This document shows positions 22,443 to 64,000 of a stretch of DNA of 64,000 nt, in pieces. The notes below the pieces were generated by a model, which saw only the letters and a program-made list of their open reading frames with translations, searched no databases and had not been told where the DNA came from. Numbering within the stretch: the stretch's first letter is position 1; the number at the start of each line of letters is the position of its first letter. Where the stretch lies: contig NC_090247.1 in NCBI RefSeq assembly GCF_037325665.1, positions 18,156,457-18,220,456 of the forward strand. The letters are read 5' to 3'. Made by a program: the position numbers and the translations under genes. The stretch is from Littorina saxatilis (Eukaryota > Mollusca > Gastropoda > Littorinimorpha > Littorinidae).

Positions 22443-22810
22443 GCAAGCATAGGTGAAACTGTGCAAGAAAGCGAGACCCTGGATCTGCCAACTAGTCTCA
22501 GCCCGCTCACAATAACAATGACCGAGACTTTCAGTAATTCCTTTGCGTGACGTCTAACCCTCTTATGTCATAATGTGACGTCTTCAAATAGTTTCTATCA
22601 CACACGTCAAACACTTTTGACCGAGACGTAATCTTCTTATGCGAGCTTTATCCATAGACTCGGAAATGTTAAAGTTTCTATCACACACACACACACACAC
22701 ACACACGCACGCACGCACACACGCACGCACGCACGCACAGACAGACAAAGTTTATCATCGCATAGGCTACACTTACGTGAGCCAAAAAGCTAAAATGTAG
22801 ACGACCACCT
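21832..22810. mobile_element. piggyBac-type TTAA element, host of a nested element
   Basis: The left end AGGTCCTTGTCTACATTTT and right end AAAATGTAGACGACCACCT are near-perfect inverted repeats, and TTAA flanks both (21828-21831 and 22811-22814). It contains a second element at 22336-22785. No transposase was seen. Confidence 0.8.
22336..22785. mobile_element. Nested element, GGCTCACGTAAG termini
   Basis: It starts ACAAGAGAGGCGAAGCC...GGCTCACGTAAG and ends CTTACGTGAGCCAAAAA. The layout matches the elements at 25546, 27800 and 35520, where the terminal word is ACTCACATGC or AGTCACTTT. It contains (CA)n at 22409-22441 and 22682-22740. Confidence 0.65.
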
Positions 22811-23345
22811 TTAAGTTGCATTGTATGAAAAGTTACTGTGTTAACAATCCATTAAAAAATAACATAAAAAGCTATGACCTCATATAACTTATAAGGACAG
22901 AAGTCTGCTAAACCATAAGCACACACGCATGCAAAAACTTTACAAGGAATGTCTTGTTAGTCACACTTCACCTGTTCATTCAAAGAACATAGTTCTTCAA
23001 AAGTATCTAAGACAACAGTAACTTCTACAAGTTAATACTTCTGCTTATATTTTGCAGGAAAAAGAACAACAAAAAAGGCTGGAGCTGATGTGTACTAATA
23101 GCAATCTAATAAAATCTATGTTTGCTGTACATGTATAATACATGAACACATTTCAGGTAGCCGATAAAAAGCTATGACTAGCCTCAAATTTTCTATGGCA
23201 TCAATAAGTAGCATCGTGGAGAATGGCGCAATTTTTCATTTGGGTCAGATCTGAGATGGCGTGTCGGATTGTTTTCACAATAAGGAGTGTCCCTTTAACT
23301 TACATCTCCCAAATGTTAATCTGTAGATCTTCTTTCTGTTCTGTC

Positions 23346-23480
23346 GTCTTCTTTTTTTCTGTGTTATGTGCCTGAGGAAGACCCCAGTGGTCGAAACGTC
23401 GTGCTTTAATGTTATTCGTATTGTCTTCGTTAAACACGTGAGTACAGTATTGTTTGGTCTTTTGATAACATCTCCCATGC
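23346..23480 (+). mobile_element. Fragment with CCTGAGGAAG-hairpin-GAAAC core
   Basis: GCCTGAGGAAGACC, a CCAGT loop and GGTCGAAACGTCG form a small hairpin between conserved words. Downstream GTGAGTACAGTATTGTTT matches the end of the foldback element near 58050. It probably belongs to an uncharacterised retroelement or DNA element family. Confidence 0.45.
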
Positions 23481-24158
23481 AAGGACACCTAGCTGTTGTC
23501 CCTTTGTCTACTGGTATCATCTTTACCAAAACAATCTGCCATGCGTGACACTGTCAACCTCCTGTAATGCATGGACACGTCTGGCTGGTCTCAAGGACGT
23601 TCTTTTGTTGCAGTTGTTCCCCTTGCCATTCACCCCTGCCCCCTGGTGGCGAGCTTAGAATGGAGATTAAATTCAAAACCTCTAATACTACTTTTGGCAC
23701 TTCAGTCTCATTTTCCATCTACTTCAGGCAACTGAATCATGAAACTTGTTCAGGGCAAAACAGCACACACATCAACATTCAAACTAAACCTCACGAAACC
23801 AGGCCAGATTTTTTTTAATGATGCTAACAGTGGCATTCAAAGCCTCTTGTGCAATTTTTAACCAGGAAAATAAAAAAAGCAAGCAAAAATCAGCTTTGTG
23901 TGAAATTTCAAACAATATTCATGCAGGTCAAAAACAGTGCTGTGCGTAATAAGAACAGAATGAAAAAAACATTTCACATATCAGAGAATGTAATCCGTAT
24001 TGGTGTAAGAAACAAATAACAAAACAGCAAGCTCATTTCACAGCGCAATTTTTAGGTTTCTTTCACAGAAGGAATCCTTTGCAAATAACAATGACAGCAA
24101 GCTCACAACTCTCAGAAATCGAGACCAGAACAAAAAAAATCTCATCAGTAGTTCGCAC
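23481..24158. other. Intergenic, no gene recognised
   Basis: No supported coding or RNA feature between the fragment above and the 44-bp minisatellite. Confidence 0.5.
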
Positions 24159-24159
24159 A

Positions 24160-24990
24160 CACACACACACAGTCATTCACGCACGTACACTGTGACACAC
24201 ACAAACATACATGTACACACACACGCATGTACACTGTGACACACACAAACATACATGTACACACACACGCACGTACACTGTGACACACACAAACATACAT
24301 GTACACACACACGCACGTACACTGACACACACAAACATACATGTACAAACACACACACGCACGTACACTGTGACACACACAAACATACATGTACACACAC
24401 ACGCACATACACTGTGACACACACAAACATACATGTACACACACACGCACATACACTGTGACACACACAAACATACATGTACACACACACACACGTACAC
24501 TGTGACACACACAAACATACATGTACACACACACGCACGTACACTGTGACACACACAAACATACATGTACACACACGCACGTACACTGTGACACACACAA
24601 ACATACATGTACACACACACACACGCACGTACACTGTGACACACACAAACATACATGTACACACACACACACGCACGTACACTGTGACACACACAAACAT
24701 ACATGTACACACACACACACACGCACGTACACTGTGACACACACAAACATACATGTACACACACACGCACGTACACTGTGACACACACAAACATACATGC
24801 ACACACACACACACGTACACTGTGACACACACAAACATACATGTACACACACACGCACGTACACTGTGACACACACAAACATACATGTACACACACACGC
24901 ATGTACACTGTGACACACACAAACATACATGTACACACACACGCACGTACACTGTGACACACACAAACATACATGTACACACACACGCAT
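24160..24990. repeat. 44-bp minisatellite, about 19 copies
   Basis: The unit contains ACACTGTGACACACACAAAC and ATACATGTACACACACACGC. Copies differ mainly in the number of CA steps (42-48 bp). Because most units are not a multiple of 3, the repeat is open in several frames; the Cys-rich ORFs up to 340 codons are artefacts. Confidence 0.97.
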
Positions 24991-25035
24991 GCCTGCACAC
25001 ACCTACACACACACTATCTCCATGTGTGCCAAGAA

Positions 25036-25404
25036 AATTTTCTTTCTTTATTTGGTGTTTAACGTCGTTTTCAACCATGAAGGTTATATCGCGACGGGGA
25101 AAGGGGGGAGATGGGATAGAGCCACTTGTCAATTGTTTCTTGTTCACAAAAGCACTAATCAAAAATTTGCTCCAGGGGCTTGCAACGTAGTACAATGTAT
25201 TACCTTACTGGGAGAATGCAAGTTTCCAGTACAAAGGACTTAACATTTCTTACATACTGCTTGACTAAAATCTTTACAAAAATTGATTATGTTCTATACA
25301 AGAAACACTTAACAAGGGTAAAAAGAGAAACAGAATCCGTTAGTCGCCTCTTACGACATGCTGAGGAGCATCGGGTAAATTCTTCCCCCTAACCCGCGGG
25401 GGGT
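25036..25404 (-). mobile_element. Full-length retroposon (family R1)
   Basis: On the minus strand it begins ACCCCCCGCGGGTTAGGGG and ends AAACACCAAATAAAGAAAG. Target-site duplication TGTGCCAAGAA at 25025-25035 and 25405-25415. It contains no intact protein; the length of about 370 bp suggests a SINE or the 3' end of a LINE. Confidence 0.88.
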
Positions 25405-25545
25405 TGTGCCAAGAAGGCTACAATTTGACAGGAGTGAAAGAGTCAATGACATTATTATATATCTAAACTGATTATCACTTATCAACAAAACATAAAATGT
25501 TTTCAACAAAACATAATCCAAAAAGACAAATGTGGATATAAACAT

Positions 25546-26127
25546 AACAAGAAGAGCAAACGCTCGATCGAGTCACTTTCGCAGTTCTGAATATTATATG
25601 AGGCATCAGATGGACAGGAAGAAATTGCTATTCACAACACAATGAGTCACGTTCACATAAAATTTGAGCCCGGTCACTTTTATAGTTTCCGAGAAAAGCC
25701 CAACGTTAAGTTGTGTGTTGCCGAACAGAAAAGGCTAGTTATCTCCCTTGTTTTTCTGATAACGTTCGTAAAAGGCTACAGATGTAAATACTTTGATGTA
25801 AAGAATAATCCTACAAAGTTTCAATCACATCCGATGAACTTTGTCAAAGATATAAAATGTCTAATTTTTCCTTTGACGCTGACCTGTGACCTTGAAAAAG
25901 GTCAAAGGTCAACGAAACCATCGTTAAAGTGTAGAGGTCATTGGAGGTCACGACTAAACAAAATATGAGCCCGATCGCTTTGATAGTTTCCGAGAAAAGT
26001 CCAACGTTAAGGTGGTGTCTACGGACGGCCGGCCAGACGGCCGGCCGGACGGCCGGCCGGACGGCCGGCCGGACAGACTAACACTGACCGATTACATAGA
26101 GTCACTTTTTCTCAAGTGACTCAAAAA
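25546..26127. mobile_element. Element with GAGTCACTTT termini and GGCCGGCCGGAC array
   Basis: It starts ACAAGAAGAGCAAACGCTCGATCGAGTCACTTT and ends AGTGACTCAAAAA. The body has TTTCCGAGAAAAGYCCAACG twice and ends in a palindromic GC-rich tandem array (ACGGCCGGCCGG, 26027-26081). Same architecture as the elements at 27800 and 35520. Confidence 0.7.
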
Positions 26128-26415
26128 TGATAGTCCAAAACAATATAAAGGAAAGAAAAAATGATGTTCTCTTTCTATTTTGCATATTCTAAACTGTGCC
26201 ATTTTGGAGATCAACAACCGTCAATATGCCATCATGAAAGCATACATGATACACTGTCTTTATAAAAATTCCATTCTTGTACAACAAAACATGAAACATG
26301 GTTAAGCCTTCTAGTGACATGAAGGATATTATAATATACCCACTACAATACTTGCATGGTCTCATTACATATGATACATCATAATTGTACAAGTGTATGG
26401 TGACATCAAAATTAC

Positions 26416-26478
26416 TTTCTTTCTTTATTTGGTGTTTAACGTCGTTTTCAACCATTCAAGGTTATATCGCGACGGGGA
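26416..26478 (-). mobile_element. Severely truncated retroposon (family R1), 63 bp
   Basis: Only the last 63 bases (tail side) are present, flanked by the exact duplication ATCAAAATTAC at 26405-26415 and 26479-26489, showing an insertion that was truncated at its 5' end. Confidence 0.88.
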
Positions 26479-26556
26479 ATCAAAATTACCCTCATGCTTG
26501 AGATTCAGTCAACAACAAAAATGTGACATAATAAAGTGACTTCAAGCACTTCCTCT

Positions 26557-26577
26557 ACCCCCCCCCCCCCCCCCCCA
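26557..26577. repeat. Poly-C run
   Basis: About 20 consecutive C residues. Confidence 0.9.
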
Positions 26578-26993
26578 TTTCACACCCTCACCATCACTCC
26601 ATTCCCTGTCCATGGGGATATATATATATCTACACCATATCTCTGAGCCATTTTTCCAAACCTGTCTTACAACAAATAAATCAATCTATCTCAAAGTAAA
26701 TCAGCTTCATGACAAACAGAGAATTATTTATCAACAAACTTCCACAGTGGCAGAAAAAAAAGAAGATACATGGAACGGAAGAAGACATTATTCATAAACA
26801 AGAACATTCCCCACCACCAAGGCAAGTATAAATAAAATCACAAAATAATATGTTTATGCAGTGTGATAGAGAGAATGGAACTTCTTTTGAGTAAAGTAGG
26901 TTTTCAAAATCAGAATGATGTTGCATGCCCAATATTAAATGAGACAGTCACAGCACACATTCAGAATCATGACTACAGATAAACTTTCACACA

Positions 26994-27121
<128 letters not shown>

Positions 27122-27437
27122 ATCAGAACTCATGACCCAAGCAAGGTTTGGTGTTGTTCCAGGATAGCCCCGCCCTTCCCCAACTGCAAAGTGCATATTA
27201 TTAGTCATTACTTTTAAGCGGAAAGTAAAAATGCACAGCTCACAAAAACGTAGGAACACAATGTCAACACTGCTTCTTTCTCTCCTTAGTTTTAAAACAA
27301 GATGCAAACAAACAAGTGAAAATACAAGCAACATACAAACAAAAGCAACAGTAGCCGTGATAGTTTTCCATTGGTGTAATACACCCTGCTAGTGCTAAGC
27401 CGCATTCAGCAGTCAATTGTTGTAAGTCAATAAAATC

Positions 27438-27606
27438 ATGAGAGAAAGAGAGAGAGAGACTCTGAGAGAAAGAGAGAAATAGAGAGAGAGACTCTGAGAG
27501 ATAGAGAGAGAGACTCTGAGAGAAAGAGAGAGAGACTCTGAGAGAAAGAGAGAGAGAGAAACTCTGAGAGAAAGAGAGAGACAGAGAGAGAGAGACTCTG
27601 AGAGAA

Positions 27607-27704
<98 letters not shown>
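27438..27704. repeat. (GA)n with GACTCTGAGAGAAAGAGAGA higher-order repeat
   Basis: GA-rich tract in which ACTCTGAGAGAAA recurs about eight times before a pure GA run. Confidence 0.95.
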
Positions 27705-27799
27705 CGCGCACACAGATTTAGATTTGTAAATATTTTAAATTTTACCTCTCATGTAATGCTGAATTCAGGAAAGGTAAGAAAAATAGTGGGCAATGTTGA

Positions 27800-28590
27800 A
27801 AACAAGAAGGGCAAAGCCCATACGACTCACATGCTTTACACATTTTTCCTACCAAAATACATGTGACCTTGACCCAAGGTCAAGGTCATCCAAGGTCATG
27901 CAACACAAAGCTGTTAATTCAAGACATAGGAAGTACAATGGTGCTTATTGGCTCTTTCTACCATGAGATATGGTCACTTTTAGTGGTTCACTACCTTATT
28001 TTGGTCACATTTCATAAGGGTCAAAGTGACCTTGACCTTGATCATATGTGACCAAATGTGTCTCATGATGAAAGCATAACATGTGCCCCACATAATTTTT
28101 AAGTTTGAAACAGTTATCTTCCATAGTTCAGGGTCAAGGTCACTTCAAAATATGTATACAATCCAACTTTGAAGAGCTCCTGTGACCTTGACCTTGAAGC
28201 AAGGTAAACCAAACTGGTATCAAAAGATGGGGCTTACTTTGCCCTATATATCATATATAGGTGAGGTATTGAATCTCAAAAACTTCAGAGAAAATGGGAA
28301 AAATGTGAAAAATAGCTGTTTTTTAGGCAACATTTATGGCCCCTGCGACCTTGACCTTGAAGCAAGGTCAAGATGCTATGTATGTTTTTGGGGGCCTTGT
28401 CATCATACACCATCTTGCCAAATTTGGTACTGATAGACTGAATAGTGTCCAAGAAATATCCAACGTTAAAGTTTTCCGGACGGACGGACGTCCGGACGGA
28501 TGTCCGGACGGACGTCCGGACGGACGGACGGACGGACGGACGACTCGGGTGAGTACATAGACTCACTTTTGCTTCGCATGTGAGTCAAAA
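27800..28590. mobile_element. ~790-bp element with ACTCACATGC termini, copy 1
   Basis: It starts ACAAGAAGGGCAAAGCCC...ACTCACATGC and ends GCATGTGAGTCAAAAA. It is rich in TGACCTTGACC/GGTCAAGGTCA words and ends in a palindromic GGACGGACGTCC array. It is nearly identical to 35520-36357 apart from a missing block near the left end and the array length. Confidence 0.85.
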
Positions 28591-28849
28591 ATATATTGTG
28601 ATTCACTGATTAGTTCAAATTTCTGAGCAAACACACTCCGTCATACTTTTACTCAACTGGCAATCTTTACATTCATTCTGCATAATTTTTTGTGTGAATG
28701 GTGACCTGCTGCAAAACGAACTAGACCCTATTCATATAAAATCAGAGAAAAAATATTTTATGTATGTAATGTTTGGCATATTCTTGAAATGAAAAACAAC
28801 AACAATAAATTAAAACAATGCAACATCCTATAGTGGCGATGACCAAGAA

Positions 28850-28916
28850 TCGTCGCGATATAACCTTCGTGGTTGAAAACGACGTTAAACACCAAATAAA
28901 GAAAGAAAGAAAGAAA
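28850..28916 (+). mobile_element. Severely truncated retroposon (family R1), 67 bp
   Basis: The tail part CGTTAAACACCAAATAAAGAAAG is preceded and followed by the exact duplication GATGACCAAGAA (28838-28849 and 28917-28928). It is in the opposite orientation to the other copies. Confidence 0.88.
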
Positions 28917-29446
28917 GATGACCAAGAACGAACACGCATACACCAATACATGTACACACACCATAAGCACGCAAAGCTATCACATTAGTTTATAATAACA
29001 CTCATCATTGAAAGCACTCAATATTTCTCAAATCACGGCAGCAAAAAAACAACAACAACAAAAACAAGCGTACAGCAAGCAAAAAGGTATCAATGCCCAA
29101 AGAGGAAGAATACTCAAAAGAATTTTAATGATGGAAATAAAACACACGATTCAAACTATCTAAATATTCTCTGCAATGATTCCAGCTGCTATACAATACA
29201 CATGCCCCAGAAAAAAAAACCTCTTCAAATACAGCAATGGAAATTTTTTTTAACATATTACTGTCGTCCTCAATGATTCCCAACTGCTTACTAACAAAAA
29301 GCCAAACTAAGACACCCTTTTATCTTTTAATTTTATTAGGTGGATTGTTACATTGCTGATTATCAAAACTTACTCTCATTCAAATTAAGAACAGCAACAT
29401 GTTTTCTCAAGCACAGACATGAAAACCAGGAAAGCATATATAATAT

Positions 29447-29704
29447 ATGTGACCCTCCACCACGAAATGAGTCGCATGTCACCTTTGCATGATTTTCATA
29501 TTTTTACATTTTTCTAAAGAGTTTTTTATGCTCTATTCAGTGGTGAAAACCGTTTTAGAAAAGAGCAAAAACTGTTTGAGTTATAAGCCTGTGACTAAGG
29601 TGACCCTCACACTGTTACCAGACACTCCCCGGACTTATATTAAGCCTAGCGCAGAACCGCGCGAGGTGACATGCGACTCATTTCGTGATGGAGGGTCACA
29701 TATA
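29447..29704. mobile_element. 258-bp MITE, TATGTGACCCTCC termini
   Basis: Inverted repeats of about 33 bp: GTGACCCTCCACCACGAAAT at the left and ATTTCGTGATGGAGGGTCAC at the right, bordered by TATA-rich sequence. No coding capacity. Confidence 0.85.
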
Positions 29705-30199
29705 TACAAAAACTGAAAGTATGTTGTAATGATGTTATAATGACAATAAGTAAGTGTTCGCCACTGCAATGACACTGATGCATAAGATTTTGAAAAGGAT
29801 GCTTTCATCACATGAGGTTTAATTTTCAAGGAAGGAATCATTTCCACTGCAGCAACAAATAAGTACACCCTTTAATTATTCCAAGTACCTGTTTGCTGAA
29901 ATTATAGTAAGCTTACTGCTGTGGTGAGGACAGAAATAGTTTCATCCCAGTTTACTGAAGGATAGGAAATGCGATCCCTTGTTTCAAACACAGGACTCTC
30001 AAATTACACAAAGATTTTCACAAATGAGAAACAGAAGGAGTTGTGATAACAACATCCATAGCCCTATCCACTGATGAAATTCACCACAACATCCTGGAAG
30101 GAATCGGTCACAGCCACTGCCATTAAATCAGTCGATGCTTCAAACTTTTCTAAAAGGTTTTGCAACGATAAATGGCATTGAAAAATTACAGTGAAAATT

Positions 30200-31885
30200 A
30201 CAAAGGTGGTTTATTCTACAAGCACACACAGTTCTGCTCTTGTTCTGCTAAGAGAACAAAGAAGCTCTTGTCCTTTTTACAGTGAAAACTGCATACTGGT
30301 TTATTCTGCAAGCGTTTTGCAAGTGTACAAAGTTCTCTCTCATTCTTTTACAACTATGAAGAATTCCCCATCCTTCTGCAGTAAAATCAATGATTTGGTT
30401 CTTCTCTCAATGCACCACAAAAATGACCTTCTGCAGAAAAATGTTGAAGATGAAAGCTGCATATTCATGTCAATGTTTCTTATACTCTCTGGTGGTGTTA
30501 TCTATGCTTAGCTTACTTCCTTCTTTCTTAAACAAGTTAAAGGAACTGATTTACAAGCATACAAAGTATGCCTCAGGAATGAAAAAAGTCCTCATCCTTC
30601 TGCAGTGAAAATGATGAATGTGTGTATTATACCATCGCACAGAGTTCTCTCCCCTTATTTCACCACAAGAACGGAGAAGACAATCCAAGCAGAGTCAGAA
30701 CAGAACGTGGGAGGGATTTGTGATATATCTACAGTGAAAACAATGAACTGGTGTATTCTATAAGCGTACAAATGTCTTCTCTCAGTTTGCCACAAGAATG
30801 AAGAATTCTTTGTACCTTTGAAGTGAAAACGATGAACTGGTTTATTCCATAAGTGTACAAAGTTCTGCTCTCTCAGTCTGCCACAAAAATGAAGATGTTC
30901 TTGTACATCTGAAGTGTTAACGATGAACTGATGTATTCCATAAGCATACAAAGTTCTTCTCTAAGTCTGCCAGAAGAATGAAGAATTCCTTGTTTCTCTG
31001 AAGTGAAAACAATAGATTGATGTATTCCATAAGCATACAAAGTTCTTCTCTAAGTCTGCCACAAGAGTGAAGAATTCCTTGTTTCTCTGAAGTGAAAACA
31101 ATAGATTGGTGTATTCCATAAGTGTACAAAGTTCTCCTCTCTCAGTCTGCCACAAGAGTGAAGAATTCCTTGTACATTTAAAGTGAAAACAATAAACTGG
31201 TGTATTTCATCCTCTCAGGATTTGCAGAGTGCAAATGAGGATGAAAGTTGCTTGTTCATTTCAATGCTTGTTAATGTTATTCTCTCACGTGCCAGGAGAC
31301 GGGTTCCGCATAACTCTCACTTACTCTATTACACATGTCGTATGCATTTAAAGTGCTTACTTCCCTTTGTTTATCAAACCTTCCATCCTCTCAGTTTGCC
31401 ACAAGAATGAAGAATTCCTTGTACCTCTCAAGTGAAAACGATCAACTGGTTCATTCCACAAGCGTACAAAATTCTCCCCTCTCATTCTACCACAAGAATA
31501 AAGAATTCTGTGTACCTCTGAAGTGAAAACGATAAACTAGTTTATTCTACAAGCATACAAAGTTCTTCTCTCTGTCTGCCAACTCTGAAGTAAAAACTAC
31601 CAACTGGTTCATTCCACAAGCGTACAAAATTCTCGCCTCTTAGTCTGCCACAAGAATGAAGAATTCCTTTTACCTTTGAAGAATAATTTTTTCACTCAGT
31701 TTGCCACAAGAATAAAAAATTCCTTGTGTGTCTGAAGTCAAAAAACGATCAAGTGGTTTATTCTACAAGCGTACAAATTTCTCCCCTCCCAGTCTGACAC
31801 AAGAATGAAGACCTCCTTGTATCTCCAAAGTGAAAACGAAAATTGGTTCACTCTACAAGCGTTCAAATTTCTCCCCTCTCCGTTT
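30200..31885 (-). repeat. Divergent ~90-bp tandem array in the phosphatase gene 3' flank
   Basis: The unit carries TCTGCCACAAGAATGAAGAATTCC, CTGAAGTGAAAACGATGAACTGG and TTTATTCCATAAGCGTACAAAG. Well-preserved neighbours are 90 bp apart (31057 and 31147). It stops about 40 bp before the stop codon of the phosphatase gene. Several units carry TTTATT, which is AATAAA on the gene's strand. Confidence 0.88.
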
Positions 31886-31923
31886 GGCGTAAGAAAGGAG
31901 GAGAAGACCTAATGCAGATGGGA

Positions 31924-63657
<31,734 letters not shown>

Positions 63658-64000
63658 CTGAAGACACGAAAGAAAAGAGGATGCTTTAACTACATGTATC
63701 AGGTTCATTTACTGTTGGCTGTTTAATGAATCTATAACAGTATATTAGCAACACAGTTCTCATTTTTGTGTTCTTCAGCTGATAAACACAGACTTGCATC
63801 CTTGTTCTTTTCATTCAAATATAATTATGTAAGAACTGTGTACTGCAGGGGCGGATTAGGGGGTTCCGGACCACTCCCCCCCCCCCCCCTTCCAAATTAA
63901 AAAAAAAAAAATTCTGTCTGTGATTGCCATAAAAATAAATAGATAAATTGCCATTATTTAAATTTTAATTCTAACTTTAAAAGAAATAATGAGTGGCTGC

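Noticed and set aside
24145-25195. Open frames of up to 340 codons rich in Cys and Val on the minus strand
   Set aside because: They are produced by the 44-bp CA-rich minisatellite, are open in several frames at once and have no start context, splice sites or family similarity.
25180-25392. A 70-codon protein found twice (25180 and 46287)
   Set aside because: Both are the same stretch of retroposon R1 read on the antisense strand; similarity is due to the repeat.
27863-28433. Duplicated ORFs of 62 and 83 codons (also at 35667 and 35986)
   Set aside because: They lie in two nearly identical copies of a non-coding element; no domain, and identity simply reflects recent duplication.

Overview
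The window looks like nuclear DNA of an animal, most likely a gastropod mollusc and possibly a periwinkle (Littorina). It has spliced genes with GT-AG introns, low coding density, many microsatellites, tRNA-headed SINEs, and short inverted-repeat elements of types I associate with molluscs. The genus is a guess from memory of repeat families and was not tested. No bacterial operon, CRISPR array, true tRNA or rRNA gene, and no retroviral or LTR-type element, was recognised.

Three genes can be reconstructed. (1) Plus strand, 154-8364: a complete six-exon CYP2-clan cytochrome P450 of 523 aa. The heme-cysteine loop, ExxR and PERF motifs are intact, but the I-helix oxygen-activation motif is unusual. 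(2) Minus strand, about 17160 down to 12905: a small gene for a predicted 93-aa secreted peptide with a C-x3-C-x20-C-x3-C pattern. It has a TATA box, a probable non-coding first exon, two extra degenerate copies of its signal/propeptide exon, and a stop codon inside a 74-bp tandem array. (3) Minus strand, 63657 down to 31924: 25 exons (910 codons plus stop) of an OCRL/INPP5B-type inositol polyphosphate 5-phosphatase, with N-terminal region, 5-phosphatase, ASH and RhoGAP-like domains. Its 5' end lies beyond the right edge. All internal splice phases join in frame. The three genes share no obvious pathway.

Layout: 1-8364 P450 with a 720-bp foldback in intron 2; 8365-11700 its 3' flank, with an 870-bp repeat split by a 584-bp DNA transposon; 11890-17160 the small secreted-peptide gene with satellite and (ATCC/ATCA)n arrays; 17200-30190 intergenic and repeat-rich (44-bp minisatellite, piggyBac-like TTAA elements, several copies of one retroposon); 30200-31900 a ~90-bp tandem array in the 3' flank of the phosphatase gene; 31924-63657 the phosphatase gene, whose introns hold SINEs, TA- and TTAA-flanked elements, large hairpins and minisatellites.

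The most interesting points are the secreted-peptide locus with its repeated exon and its satellite carrying splice-site-like and stop-codon sequence, the non-canonical P450 active site, a transposon terminus supplying the polypyrimidine tract of a phosphatase exon, and a retroposon family documented by target-site duplications at several truncation states.
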